This document shows, piece by piece, positions 1 to 8,402 of a stretch of DNA of 64,000 nt. Both the position numbers and the translations under genes were made by a program. The DNA comes from CAWFGW01 sp963849955 (lineage in GTDB: Bacteria > Bacteroidota > Bacteroidia > Cytophagales > JAAEPT01): NCBI GenBank assembly GCA_963849955.1, contig CAWKJU010000006.1, positions 62,001-126,000 of the forward strand, written 5' to 3'. The notes beneath the pieces were generated by a model. It was not told the origin of the DNA. It was given only the letters and a program-made list of their open reading frames with translations, and did no database searches. Position 1 is the first letter of the stretch. Every line of letters begins with the position of its first letter.

Positions 1-174
1 GCCTATTCTTATGATTTTACAACCACAGATATCCGAAGGTATGGAAATGCAGCCGCTACTCATGAAATAACTTTAGGTTACCGGATTCAGTTTAAATCTA
101 TTGAAATCAATCCTGAAGATCATCAGCCACGACATAGTGGACATTATAAAGGTAAAAAGCGAAGGTATCGATAA
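1..174 (+). CDS. PorP/SprF family T9SS outer-membrane protein, C-terminal fragment
   Basis: An open frame from base 1 to a TAA at 172-174 gives 57 residues with no start inside the window, so the gene begins to the left. The segment YSYDFTTTDIRRYGNAA followed by HEITLGYRIQF resembles the C-terminal strands of PorP/SprF proteins, the outer-membrane components that work with the type IX secretion system. The last 20 residues are basic and His-rich, a tail beyond the usual final strand. Only the extreme C-terminus is visible, so the family call rests on the last strands and on the presence of three more PorP genes in the window. Confidence 0.6.
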   Translation, partial: AYSYDFTTTDIRRYGNAAATHEITLGYRIQFKSIEINPEDHQPRHSGHYKGKKRRYR

Positions 175-184
175 GCTTATACAA

Positions 185-646
185 TTAAGAAAAGATGAGG
201 TTGATTGTAGCGGGATTGCTTAATACTGAATGAATGATGTTGTTGTTCATTCTTGTTAATTCAAGCTGAGATAAAAACTGGTACTCCAAAAAAGAGTTCC
301 CCTCTGTTTCGGGATCATTTCCAACATTAATAATTCCACCAACCTGTTCAACGCGATAAAAAAGTTCAATAGCATGGAGTGGATTTTCAATAAATTCATT
401 TATAAACAAAAAGTCTTGTACCTTAATTTCAATACCACATTCTTCTTTAAATTCCCTTTTTAATGTCTGTTCAATGGTTTCATTAAACTCCACACCACCC
501 CCTGGAGGTGCCCATAGGTACCCCTTTTCACCAACACCATGATGTTTCAGTAATAATACGGCACCTTCTTTGATAAGAATACCACAGACTCTTACTCGGA
601 CTTTACCACCAAAAGTAGCTTGTATTATATCTTGCATGTTATCCAT
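185..646 (-). CDS. NUDIX hydrolase
   Basis: This 153-residue protein should hydrolyse a nucleoside diphosphate linked to another moiety. The Nudix box is complete: Gly50, Glu56, then REFKEECG at residues 64-71, fitting GX5EX7REUXEEXGU. Length is normal for a single-domain Nudix enzyme and there is no signal peptide, so it is cytoplasmic. The substrate cannot be read from the sequence. It ends 10 bp from the convergent PorP fragment and is divergent from the DUF1573 gene, with 31 bp between the starts. Start taken at the first ATG; a second Met at residue 4 is possible. Confidence 0.85.
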   Translation of the reverse strand: MDNMQDIIQATFGGKVRVRVCGILIKEGAVLLLKHHGVGEKGYLWAPPGGGVEFNETIEQTLKREFKEECGIEIKVQDFLFINEFIENPLHAIELFYRVEQVGGIINVGNDPETEGNSFLEYQFLSQLELTRMNNNIIHSVLSNPATINLIFS

Positions 647-677
647 AATATTGAATAAAGATACTTAAATTAGACAT

Positions 678-1061
678 ATGCGATTATTTATTTCTATTCT
701 GTGTTTATTGTCTATATGCTTTTTCGGGAAAGTATATGCACAAGAAACTTTACCTAACCCGGTATTTAAAACATATCAACATGATTTTGGAGATTTGAAG
801 GAAGGAGAAAAGCGTGAGTTCATTTTTGAATTTACCAACGAAGGCAATGTCCCGTTTATTATTTCTCAAGTTCATGTTCAATGTGGATGTACCGCACCTG
901 AATGGTCTGACCAACCCGTGTTACCGCAACAAAAAGGACAAATTAAAATCGTTTATAATTCGTCAGGTAAAGAAGGGATTCAGCGAAAAATTGTTTCGTT
1001 GGAATCTAATTACTCTGAACTAATCAAACTAAAGATTTTGGCTAATGTACTGACCGATTAG
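678..1061 (+). CDS. DUF1573 secreted protein
   Basis: A 127-residue protein with a signal peptide of about 21 residues ending near VYAQ, then one DUF1573 domain. The typical features are HDFGDLKEGE at the first strand, a middle part with FTNEGNVPF, and the CGCTAPEW motif that characterises these ASH/Ig-like domains. DUF1573 proteins are very common in Bacteroidota periplasm or surface, and their function is largely unknown. It is the first gene on this strand, divergent from the NUDIX gene, and ends one base before the convergent SRAP gene. Confidence 0.85.
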   Translation: MRLFISILCLLSICFFGKVYAQETLPNPVFKTYQHDFGDLKEGEKREFIFEFTNEGNVPFIISQVHVQCGCTAPEWSDQPVLPQQKGQIKIVYNSSGKEGIQRKIVSLESNYSELIKLKILANVLTD

Positions 1062-1062
1062 G

Positions 1063-1776
1063 TTAGTCAAATAGGCTAAGCGTATGACCTGTTGAGGTGT
1101 TGTTAAGCTCTTTAGCTACTTTGGCTGAATTAATCTCAAGGTTATTAACCAAATTAGATACTTTGTAAAAGCGCATTTTTGCCGAATCAAACGGCTTAAT
1201 GAGTTTTAATAAATCCTCTAAAGGAGTATCCTCAATAGCATCGAGCCAAACTTTTTCCTGTGATGGCTCTAAAATAGCGGGCATGCGTTCAGAAAAATCA
1301 GCAATTAAATTATTAGCTTCCGTAGTTACCATTGAAAAACTACCAAAAAAAGAAGCGTTTTCGTCATCATCTTCCATTTTCCATTCATCCCAGATTCCTG
1401 CAATAGCAAAAAGTGATTCATCTTTCATGATCACGCGGTAAGGAGTACTTACTCCATGTAATTCTTTCCAGAAGTAGAAGCTGTCAGCAATAATGATACA
1501 TCTTTTATCTGGCAACAAATCCGTATAGGGTTGTTTTGCTTTGATTGTTTCGACACGTGCATTAAGTAATTTATCACCAATTTGAGCATCTTTTGAATCA
1601 AAAGGCACAAGTCCCCACTGAAATAGAGAGACTCTATCAGGCGCTTTATTAGTGATTACGGGAAGTTTTTGACCAGCACCAGCATTAAAGCTCGGTTTGT
1701 AGGGGACAAGAATGCCCGCTTCAAATCGGTTGGATATTACTTTTTTTGGGTGGCAAACGGTGTATCGCTGAATCAT
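1063..1776 (-). CDS. SRAP (YedK/HMCES) family protein, probably inactive
   Basis: The 237-residue protein aligns along its length with SRAP proteins, which crosslink to abasic sites in single-stranded DNA. Family landmarks are present: LFQWGLVPF, NARVETIKAKQPY with the conserved Asn72, an FAIAGIWDEW strand, and TTEANN followed by ERMPAIL. Three residues of the active site are not. Position 2 is Ile rather than Cys, the Glu of the usual GFYEW motif is Phe102, and the His before RMP is Ser162. There is no in-frame alternative start that would supply a Cys2; the nearest cysteine is Cys8. It is either a pseudoenzyme that binds DNA without crosslinking, or a diverged subfamily. Confidence 0.75.
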   Translation of the reverse strand: MIQRYTVCHPKKVISNRFEAGILVPYKPSFNAGAGQKLPVITNKAPDRVSLFQWGLVPFDSKDAQIGDKLLNARVETIKAKQPYTDLLPDKRCIIIADSFYFWKELHGVSTPYRVIMKDESLFAIAGIWDEWKMEDDDENASFFGSFSMVTTEANNLIADFSERMPAILEPSQEKVWLDAIEDTPLEDLLKLIKPFDSAKMRFYKVSNLVNNLEINSAKVAKELNNTSTGHTLSLFD

Positions 1777-1852
1777 TAACTTCGAAATTAATTAAAACCG
1801 TTTAAAGTTTATCAATTCTTGCCCATATACTTAAACAATAGTTCAAAACTCT

Positions 1853-1860
1853 TAACTTTG
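1853..1860 (+). promoter_or_regulatory. Bacteroidota -7 box upstream of hisG
   Basis: TAACTTTG matches the Bacteroidota housekeeping -7 consensus TAnnTTTG and lies 38 bp before the hisG ATG. No convincing TTG -33 box is seen at the usual spacing, and no leader peptide or riboswitch-like structure is visible in the short leader. Confidence 0.45.
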
Positions 1861-1898
1861 CAGCCGCTAAACAATAGACGTAAGTTGGATTTTAGAGC

Positions 1899-2759
1899 AT
1901 GGATACAAAATTAAGAATTGCAGTACAAAAATCAGGTCGCTTGAGTGAGTCATCATTGGAGTTAATTACTGAATGTGGAATTAACTTTAGTAAAGCGGGT
2001 GGTAAACTAAAGTCAGAAGCTTATGACTTCCCCTTAGAATTTTTGTATTTGAGAGATGATGATATTCCAGGTTATGTTGCTGATGGCGTAGCTGATATAG
2101 GGGTGGTTGGAGAAAATGTATTAGTTGAAAAAGGACAATCAGTTAATGAAGTACTCAAGTTGGGGTTCTCAAAATGTCGTTTGTCAATAGGTGTTCCCAA
2201 GGGTGATGCGTATAAAAGCATCAAAGATTTAGAGGGTAAAAAAATAGCTACTTCTTATCCAAATATTTTAGGTGATTACCTTAAAAACAATAACGTATCC
2301 GCATCAATTCATGAAATAAGTGGTTCGGTTGAAATAGCGCCAAGTATAGGTTTAGCCGATGCGGTTTGCGATATAGTGAGTTCTGGAAGTACATTGATTA
2401 GTAATGGCTTGAAAGAAGTTGAGGCTATTTTTAAATCAGAAGCCGTATTAATTGCCTATAAAAACCTTTCACCGGAAAAACAAAACATCTTAGATAGCCT
2501 GCTGTTTAGAATCAAAGCAGTGATGAATGCTAAGAATAAAAAGTATATCACATTGAATGCGCCCAACGAATCCATTCAGTCGATTATAGATTTAATACCT
2601 GGTGTTAAAAGTCCGTCAGTTACTCCTTTATACACTGAAGGATGGAGCTCAATTTCATCTGTAGTTGATGAACATGATTTCTGGGATATTATCGATGGAG
2701 TTAGAGCCTTGGGGGCACAAGGAGTGTTAGTGTTGCCAATTGAAAAAATCATTAAATAA
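1899..2759 (+). CDS. hisG: ATP phosphoribosyltransferase (long form)
   Basis: First enzyme of histidine synthesis, joining ATP and PRPP to give phosphoribosyl-ATP. At 286 residues it is the long form with a C-terminal ACT-like regulatory domain (last 75 residues or so, around PSVTPLYTEGWSSI), so it should be feedback inhibited by histidine and not need HisZ. N-terminal LRIAVQKSGRLSE and the PRPP-loop region GSVEIAPSIGLADAVCDIV are typical. It is followed 3 bp later by hisD, so the two are co-transcribed. The rest of the his pathway is not adjacent. Confidence 0.95.
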   Translation: MDTKLRIAVQKSGRLSESSLELITECGINFSKAGGKLKSEAYDFPLEFLYLRDDDIPGYVADGVADIGVVGENVLVEKGQSVNEVLKLGFSKCRLSIGVPKGDAYKSIKDLEGKKIATSYPNILGDYLKNNNVSASIHEISGSVEIAPSIGLADAVCDIVSSGSTLISNGLKEVEAIFKSEAVLIAYKNLSPEKQNILDSLLFRIKAVMNAKNKKYITLNAPNESIQSIIDLIPGVKSPSVTPLYTEGWSSISSVVDEHDFWDIIDGVRALGAQGVLVLPIEKIIK

Positions 2760-2762
2760 GGA

Positions 2763-4040
2763 ATGCAAAAAGTTCTTTATCCAACCAAAGATACGTGGTC
2801 TGAATTATTAAAAAGACCTGTTTTTGATGCCACAAGTTTAGAAGAGCGTGTTGTGCCTATTCTTCAATCTGTAAAAGAAAATGGGGATGCTGCATTAAAA
2901 GCCATGACGCATAAATTTGATGGGGTAGAGTTACAAACTATTTTAGTTTCCAAAGAAGAGTTGGCTGAAGCGACTTCTTTAGTTAGTCAAGAATTAAAAG
3001 ACGCAATTGAGATTGCTCGGGTCAATATTGAGCAATTTCATGCAGCACAAGAAGCAAGTGTTTCAAAAATAGAAACAACAAAAGGGGTAACCTGCTGGCG
3101 TGAAAGCAGAGCAATAGAAAAAGTTGGTTTATATATTCCTGGTGGAACGGCACCACTTTTTTCAACCATATTAATGCTGGTTGTGCCAGCAAAAATTGCT
3201 GGTTGCAAAGAAATTGTATTGTGTACGCCACCTAACAAAGAAGGTAAGATTCACCCCGCTATATTATATACAGCTGACTTACTTGGAGTAACAAAAATTG
3301 CCAAAGTAGGTGGTGCACAAGCTATTGCTGCGTTAGCTTATGGAACAGATTCCGTACCTCAAGTATATAAAATTTTTGGTCCTGGAAATCAATATGTAAC
3401 GGCTGCCAAACAATTAGTAAATAAGGAAGGCATTGCCATTGATATGCCTGCTGGACCTTCAGAAGTCGCTGTGTTGGCAGATGAGTCTGCTACCCCAGCG
3501 TTTGTAGCTGCTGACTTGTTGTCTCAAGCAGAACACGGAGTGGATAGTCAGGTAATTTTAGTGTCCACTTCGGAAGCAGTTGTAGATAAGGTCATTCAAG
3601 AGGTGGTGAATCAATTATCTGAGTTACCCCGAAAAGAAATGGCGGCAAAGTCATTGTTAAATAGTCGCGCTATTGTGGTTGATTCCATGGATACAGCCAT
3701 GGAAATGATGAATGCATATGCTCCAGAGCACTTGATTTTGGAAGTGAAAGACTTCGAAAGTCTGATTCCAAAAGTTATGAATGCTGGATCGGTATTTTTA
3801 GGACATTATACCCCTGAATCTGCAGGTGACTATGCTTCAGGTACCAACCATACATTACCTACTAATGGTTATGCAACCGCTTATTCTGGTGTTTCGTTAG
3901 ATTCATTTATCAAGAAAGTTACTTTCCAGGAAATAACTAAAGAAGGAATACACAACTTAGGTGCAGCTATCGAAATTATGGCAGAAACAGAACAGCTGTT
4001 TGCACATAAAAATGCGGTGAGCCTGCGATTAAAAGATTAA
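2763..4040 (+). CDS. hisD: Histidinol dehydrogenase
   Basis: Catalyses the last two steps of histidine synthesis, the NAD-dependent oxidation of histidinol to histidine, with zinc. The 425-residue length is normal. Signature regions are YIPGGTAPLFST, GPGNQYVTAAKQLV, DMPAGPSEVAVLAD, SQAEHGVDSQ with the zinc-ligand Gln/His, and the C-terminal GTNHTLPTNG. It starts 3 bp after hisG and its last 4 bp overlap the convergent anti-sigma gene. In most Bacteroidota hisC and hisB follow; here the operon stops after two genes. Confidence 0.96.
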   Translation: MQKVLYPTKDTWSELLKRPVFDATSLEERVVPILQSVKENGDAALKAMTHKFDGVELQTILVSKEELAEATSLVSQELKDAIEIARVNIEQFHAAQEASVSKIETTKGVTCWRESRAIEKVGLYIPGGTAPLFSTILMLVVPAKIAGCKEIVLCTPPNKEGKIHPAILYTADLLGVTKIAKVGGAQAIAALAYGTDSVPQVYKIFGPGNQYVTAAKQLVNKEGIAIDMPAGPSEVAVLADESATPAFVAADLLSQAEHGVDSQVILVSTSEAVVDKVIQEVVNQLSELPRKEMAAKSLLNSRAIVVDSMDTAMEMMNAYAPEHLILEVKDFESLIPKVMNAGSVFLGHYTPESAGDYASGTNHTLPTNGYATAYSGVSLDSFIKKVTFQEITKEGIHNLGAAIEIMAETEQLFAHKNAVSLRLKD

Positions 4041-5110
4041 TTGGAATTTTGCCATTCAACAGATTGTTCAACTGTTTCAGTGAGTAGTGGTAGTTCTATT
4101 GTCGTGGATTTCAATCCGTTTTTTTCGGTCTGACTGGCAGGTTTTATCTTCTTATCGATACCTTGATCCAGACGATAAAGATTTTCGTTATTTAACAAAA
4201 AAGTATTCGTCTCAAAACTAATTAACTGTAACGGGTGATTAAGTGAGTCACTTATATTAAGCGTTGTCCCATCGAACGAATAAACGTCCTTAGGTAGTTT
4301 TTTATTAAAATTGATTGTTATACTGTCAGTTGTTTCCTCAAAAACTACCTGGTGCATTTTTGTGGTTCTCACTGATTGGTTCTTGGATTTAATTATGGAT
4401 TCATAAAACCGCTTTTTTACTTTTTGTAATGGTTTTTTCTCTGTAGACTTTTCTAGTAGGTAGGAGCTATTTGGGGTGATTAAGTAAAGGTTGTTTTGCT
4501 CGGTTAAAATATATCCTCCTTTATTGAGACTTAGTCCATAAATATGGAAAATAGAATCATTCAATTGATATAGTGGGGTAGGAGGTGTTTTATACCTCTT
4601 AAGTGGGGTCTTGGTCAGGTTGGTTTTTATGATGGTTTCTGCTATAGTTGTTGTAGTACTTACACTAGGAGGTAAGTAAGTATCTTGTTCCTCTTTTGTT
4701 AATTCTTCATGCTTTTTTATAATAATTTTTTCTGTATTGGTGTTCACTTCAATATGAGCTGTATGAGCTTCAATTCTTTGATGAGCGGTTTTTTCTGGGA
4801 AGAACAGAAGGAGCAATCCAATAACTATTAAGACTAAAAAGAAGCCTCCTAGATATATTTTGAACCTTAATGAAGCTTTGTTTTCTGTTTGAGAATTGAC
4901 GTACTCAGCGTGGAGTTTGTTTAACGAAGTTTTTAATTGATGATCGCCATGCTCTTCAATTGCCTCTTGAAGTTGTAGATAAAGGATGTATTCGCTTTTG
5001 AATTCCAGGTCTGATTCTAGTCGTTCTTCAAAATCGATTATTGCAAGGGCGGAAAGCTCATTATTATGATAAGCCTCAAATGCTTCGATATGGTTAAATT
5101 CATTAGACAT
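4037..5110 (-). CDS. Single-pass membrane anti-sigma-like protein
   Basis: A 357-residue protein with a cytoplasmic helical N-terminus (residues 1-82, Glu-rich, 'EAYHNNELS' then 'FEERLESD' as in Bacteroidota anti-sigma N-termini), one transmembrane helix at about 85-105, and a 250-residue periplasmic part with no family I recognise. It overlaps the sigma gene upstream by 8 bp, a coupling typical of sigma/anti-sigma pairs, and I infer that it holds that sigma factor. Unlike the two other anti-sigma-like proteins in the window it lacks a type B CTD-like end. Its last bases overlap the end of hisD. Confidence 0.6.
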   Translation of the reverse strand: MSNEFNHIEAFEAYHNNELSALAIIDFEERLESDLEFKSEYILYLQLQEAIEEHGDHQLKTSLNKLHAEYVNSQTENKASLRFKIYLGGFFLVLIVIGLLLLFFPEKTAHQRIEAHTAHIEVNTNTEKIIIKKHEELTKEEQDTYLPPSVSTTTTIAETIIKTNLTKTPLKRYKTPPTPLYQLNDSIFHIYGLSLNKGGYILTEQNNLYLITPNSSYLLEKSTEKKPLQKVKKRFYESIIKSKNQSVRTTKMHQVVFEETTDSITINFNKKLPKDVYSFDGTTLNISDSLNHPLQLISFETNTFLLNNENLYRLDQGIDKKIKPASQTEKNGLKSTTIELPLLTETVEQSVEWQNSN

Positions 5111-5660
5111 TGAGGTATTGATTTTTGACTTCTTCTGGAATCATTTTTCGAATACGTTTTAAACACTTGTACTTTTGTTGTCGGGTAGTATGTTCGTTGG
5201 CGTAGCCCAATTTTTCACTAATGATTGCCATACTTAATTTCTGATATGAATGCATCATGAGTATGCTGATGCAAGGCTCTCCTAAAGCAAGTAGCTTTTG
5301 TTTGATGTATTCTTTCAAAGAAAGAGCTGGTTCTTCGGTCTCATCTAAATTCGCTTCTTGTTCTATTTGTTGTTCGTTTAGGGGTACTATGTTTTTTTTA
5401 GTATCTCGGAGCTTTTTTAACCACAAGTTTTGTGCTGTGGCATAAATATAAGTGCTTATTTTGGACGTTAATTCAAAGTCAGATGAAATTGCTTTCTTAT
5501 AAAAAATGATAAGAGCGTTTTGAAATGTGTCTTTTGCATCCTCAGTATTACCATTATTTTTTAGAATATAGCTTTCAATTATACTATAGTGATTATATAG
5601 GTGTTTAAAGACAGTGTGATTGCCTAGCTTTAATTGTGCTATAATTTGGTCATCTTTCAT
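5103..5660 (-). CDS. ECF-type RNA polymerase sigma factor
   Basis: A 185-residue sigma-70 family protein with only regions 2 and 4. Region 2 is at about 20-90 (EDAKDTFQNALIIFYKKA, then IYATAQNLWLKKL) and region 4 at about 120-175 (a helix-turn-helix around SMAIISEKLGYANEHTTRQQ). It directs polymerase to a small regulon, presumably on release from the overlapping anti-sigma-like partner. Related sigma genes at 24766-25338 and 43792-44379 sit in T9SS modules; this one does not. I did not find the GTTTAC-type motif upstream of it. Confidence 0.85.
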   Translation of the reverse strand: MKDDQIIAQLKLGNHTVFKHLYNHYSIIESYILKNNGNTEDAKDTFQNALIIFYKKAISSDFELTSKISTYIYATAQNLWLKKLRDTKKNIVPLNEQQIEQEANLDETEEPALSLKEYIKQKLLALGEPCISILMMHSYQKLSMAIISEKLGYANEHTTRQQKYKCLKRIRKMIPEEVKNQYLNV

Positions 5661-5844
5661 TACGAGTCAATACCTAATATATTAAAATGTCACCAGTTTT
5701 CTATATGTTTTATTTTTTTGAACCCCAAAACGTAGTGTTTTATCTACGGTGTATAGTTAACGAATGGTCATTACAGTTAATAGAATGTATTGGTCTGAAA
5801 TTAGTTGTAGATCCTATAAAAATTTTATAATCCAAAAAACTATT

Positions 5845-6000
5845 ATGTCTATAATCACAATTCTATTAAATATATTCTTGCCACCATTGTCCGTATTTTT
5901 AAACAAAGGTTTAGGTGGTGCGTTTTTTCTTAGTTTATTATTAACCCTGATTGGCTGGCTTCCAGGGGTACTCCATGCTTTCTATGTGACTTCTAAGTAA
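5845..6000 (+). CDS. YqaE/Pmp3 family small membrane protein
   Basis: The 51-residue product starting at the ATG at 5845 is a Pmp3/UPF0057 protein. It has two transmembrane helices, the PPLSVFLNKGLGG turn and a C-terminal half with LIGWLPGVLHAFYV, which is the family signature. Members are plasma-membrane proteolipids linked to salt and cold tolerance. A longer frame beginning at 5764 would add 27 polar residues foreign to the family, so the internal ATG is preferred. Confidence 0.85.
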   Translation: MSIITILLNIFLPPLSVFLNKGLGGAFFLSLLLTLIGWLPGVLHAFYVTSK

Positions 6001-6003
6001 AGT

Positions 6004-8382
6004 TTATAGTTTGAATGTAGTGGCTAATTTTAAAAAAGTGTTGTTTGAAAAGCCATCTAGTCGATAGGCGCCTAAGCGGTGAAAAAAACCTATTCCTAAG
6101 CCCATTTTCACGGGAGAAATATTGATGGAAAGAATATTGTTGGCCATAGCTCCAACTTCAAAAAAACCTTTTTCCATTGTTTTGTAAGTGATTGAGTTAT
6201 GTTGCTCATTATTGCTTAATGAGCCAAACCCCATATTTAGAGCAACTTCAAATCGTGGGCGAAAATTCTTATACTCGAGGAAATTCATGTAGCCGAAATC
6301 ATGGGATAAAAAGAATGTAAGGTATTGACTGGATAAAAATTCATTGTAGCTCATCGTTTCAAATGAGTTATGAGCAACGGTACGTACACCCAAACTTCCC
6401 TTTCCATTATAGAGTCTACCATAAGGTAAGCTACCCCAAACTTTACCAGCACTTACTTGAATACCTAAGGTGCCAATTCCTGGTAGTGGATATTTATATT
6501 CAATTTTTGAATATAATTTTCGGTATTCAAAGTCACCATTTAACCCCGTAACTCCTCGTGTTAATTCCATCCAAAAAACTGGGTAGGGTCTACCTAAGGA
6601 AATTCGTTCTTTAAGTAGTTTAAAAAAACGTTCACCATAAGCTATTTTAAAACCGATATATAAATCAGTATAATTAAAACTCGATAAACTGTCACTTGAA
6701 AAGCTGTATTCATATGCTGGTGTAGAGTGTTCTGTAGTGACTCCCGTTCTTATGAATACATAATTAATTGGATTGGATTCGATTCCGAAGTCAAAAGTTA
6801 CATTTTTATCAAATCGATTGAGTCGCAGTTTTCTCAACCATTCTGTATTATACATGTTTCGATGCTGAAAGAACGTAGGCAATCCACCTGCTTCGGCAAT
6901 ATCTTTGGACAGTGAAGCTTGAAGCATTAGTTTTCTTTCCCATGGAGCGGTAATGGCACCATTGATACCGAACTTTGACTCTTTATCTTTAAAACCATAT
7001 TCCATATACCCCCCTACAGAAAAAATCTCCGAGAACTTATCATTGGTAGACACACCTCCTCCAATTTGAACACCCACATAATCATTGACATCCAACAGGT
7101 GTTTGAGTTCAAGGTTAAAGTTTTTGTATGGGATTTGTTTATAGTAGAGCTTTTCTCCGAAATTTATTGCCCGCGTGAAGTTGTTAAGATGACCAATAGT
7201 GTCGTATAACGCATAGGTTTTTTCCTCTTTAGTTGTTAACTCAAACAAACGTTCATTATTGAGTAATGTACTGTCATTGACTTTAGATTCGTCATAGTAT
7301 ACTGCAATATCATTAAATTTTTTATCCCCCATTGCAATGTGACTTTCTAAGTCATAAATATGAGATTCTGCCACAGCAGAGAATTGCATTTCACCATTCT
7401 TCAAATTGTCTAATACGACAGTAGTCACTGAACTCTTAGGAAACCAACCGCTTTCAGTTAATATGGACGAATGACTAATTTGAGCTGTTGTTTTTGTTTC
7501 TTTCGCTGGTTGCATAATCGCATACTGTAAAGCATAGTTATTGGAGTTGATGTATAATACTCCTCTTAAAGACTCAAAGCGTTTGTTTTTTTTAGGATAA
7601 AATAATACGGTGTAAACTATGCTACCATCTAGCGCATAACTCGTCTGCACGATGTTGTAGTTATACCTTTTTAAACCACCATCTTCCAAAGGAGAAAGAT
7701 AATCTTTGCCGCTTATTCGTATGTAGTCTCCATAAAAAGAAAGACTTTGAACTTGTGAGTTAAGACTTAATAAAAGGGGACGGTCAACGCCAGAAATTCG
7801 TGAACTAATAATGACTTCTTCTTCTTTTAAATCTTCTTTATACACCCGTTCTGTTATCGATTCAGATAATATTAAATAATGTTCTCCTTCAAAATTTTTA
7901 AAAGTAAATGAAAATGGGTTGAGTAGTTTTTCTAAATATTGTTTTGTATCAGTGGTTTTGTTGGTGTTAATGTAAAATTTATTGTATGATTTATATGAAT
8001 AGGGGGCGTGCGATTTGGGCTCATTTATAATTTTATTGGCAAGTACTTTCTCAATTAACTCATAGGATTGCAGGTTTGTGTAGGCTACTTTTTCTTGTAT
8101 GTCAATCGGTGTTAATTCAGTAGTATCTGAAGAACTAATGATTGTGGCAACCGGCAAATACATCGGATGACTAACATCTATAGCAATTAGTGAATCAAGA
8201 TAAGCTTCACCTTTTATGTTACTAAAAACGGTTCCTTTATCCGTATCTATTTCAACAAAAGGAACAGGGATTTGTGATATTTTATCGATAAAAATATGCC
8301 TTCTATTACTGGATTGTGATAAACCAGCAACGTAGCTTAGCAAGCCAAAACAGATGAAAATAATTTGTCGAAACACATTCAA
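6004..8382 (-). CDS. DUF5686 family outer-membrane protein
   Basis: A 792-residue protein with a signal peptide (about 1-22, ending LSQ), a carboxypeptidase-regulatory-like/plug-like N-terminal domain (VPFVEIDTDKGTVFSN, about 38-85), the DUF5686 central region and a C-terminal half of alternating aromatic strands. These include IGGGVSTNDKFSEIFSVGG and a final strand ending in KLATTFKL, as expected of an outer-membrane beta-barrel. The family is widespread in Bacteroidota and has no established function. It ends 3 bp from the convergent Pmp3 gene and starts 20 bp after the patatin gene stop, so the two probably share a transcript. Confidence 0.8.
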   Translation of the reverse strand: MNVFRQIIFICFGLLSYVAGLSQSSNRRHIFIDKISQIPVPFVEIDTDKGTVFSNIKGEAYLDSLIAIDVSHPMYLPVATIISSSDTTELTPIDIQEKVAYTNLQSYELIEKVLANKIINEPKSHAPYSYKSYNKFYINTNKTTDTKQYLEKLLNPFSFTFKNFEGEHYLILSESITERVYKEDLKEEEVIISSRISGVDRPLLLSLNSQVQSLSFYGDYIRISGKDYLSPLEDGGLKRYNYNIVQTSYALDGSIVYTVLFYPKKNKRFESLRGVLYINSNNYALQYAIMQPAKETKTTAQISHSSILTESGWFPKSSVTTVVLDNLKNGEMQFSAVAESHIYDLESHIAMGDKKFNDIAVYYDESKVNDSTLLNNERLFELTTKEEKTYALYDTIGHLNNFTRAINFGEKLYYKQIPYKNFNLELKHLLDVNDYVGVQIGGGVSTNDKFSEIFSVGGYMEYGFKDKESKFGINGAITAPWERKLMLQASLSKDIAEAGGLPTFFQHRNMYNTEWLRKLRLNRFDKNVTFDFGIESNPINYVFIRTGVTTEHSTPAYEYSFSSDSLSSFNYTDLYIGFKIAYGERFFKLLKERISLGRPYPVFWMELTRGVTGLNGDFEYRKLYSKIEYKYPLPGIGTLGIQVSAGKVWGSLPYGRLYNGKGSLGVRTVAHNSFETMSYNEFLSSQYLTFFLSHDFGYMNFLEYKNFRPRFEVALNMGFGSLSNNEQHNSITYKTMEKGFFEVGAMANNILSINISPVKMGLGIGFFHRLGAYRLDGFSNNTFLKLATTFKL

Positions 8383-8402
8383 AAATAGTTAAAAAAGTGG
8401 GA

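Noticed and set aside
5764..5844. N-terminal extension of the Pmp3-like protein
   Set aside because: The extra 27 residues are polar and absent from the family; the ATG at 5845 gives the canonical protein.
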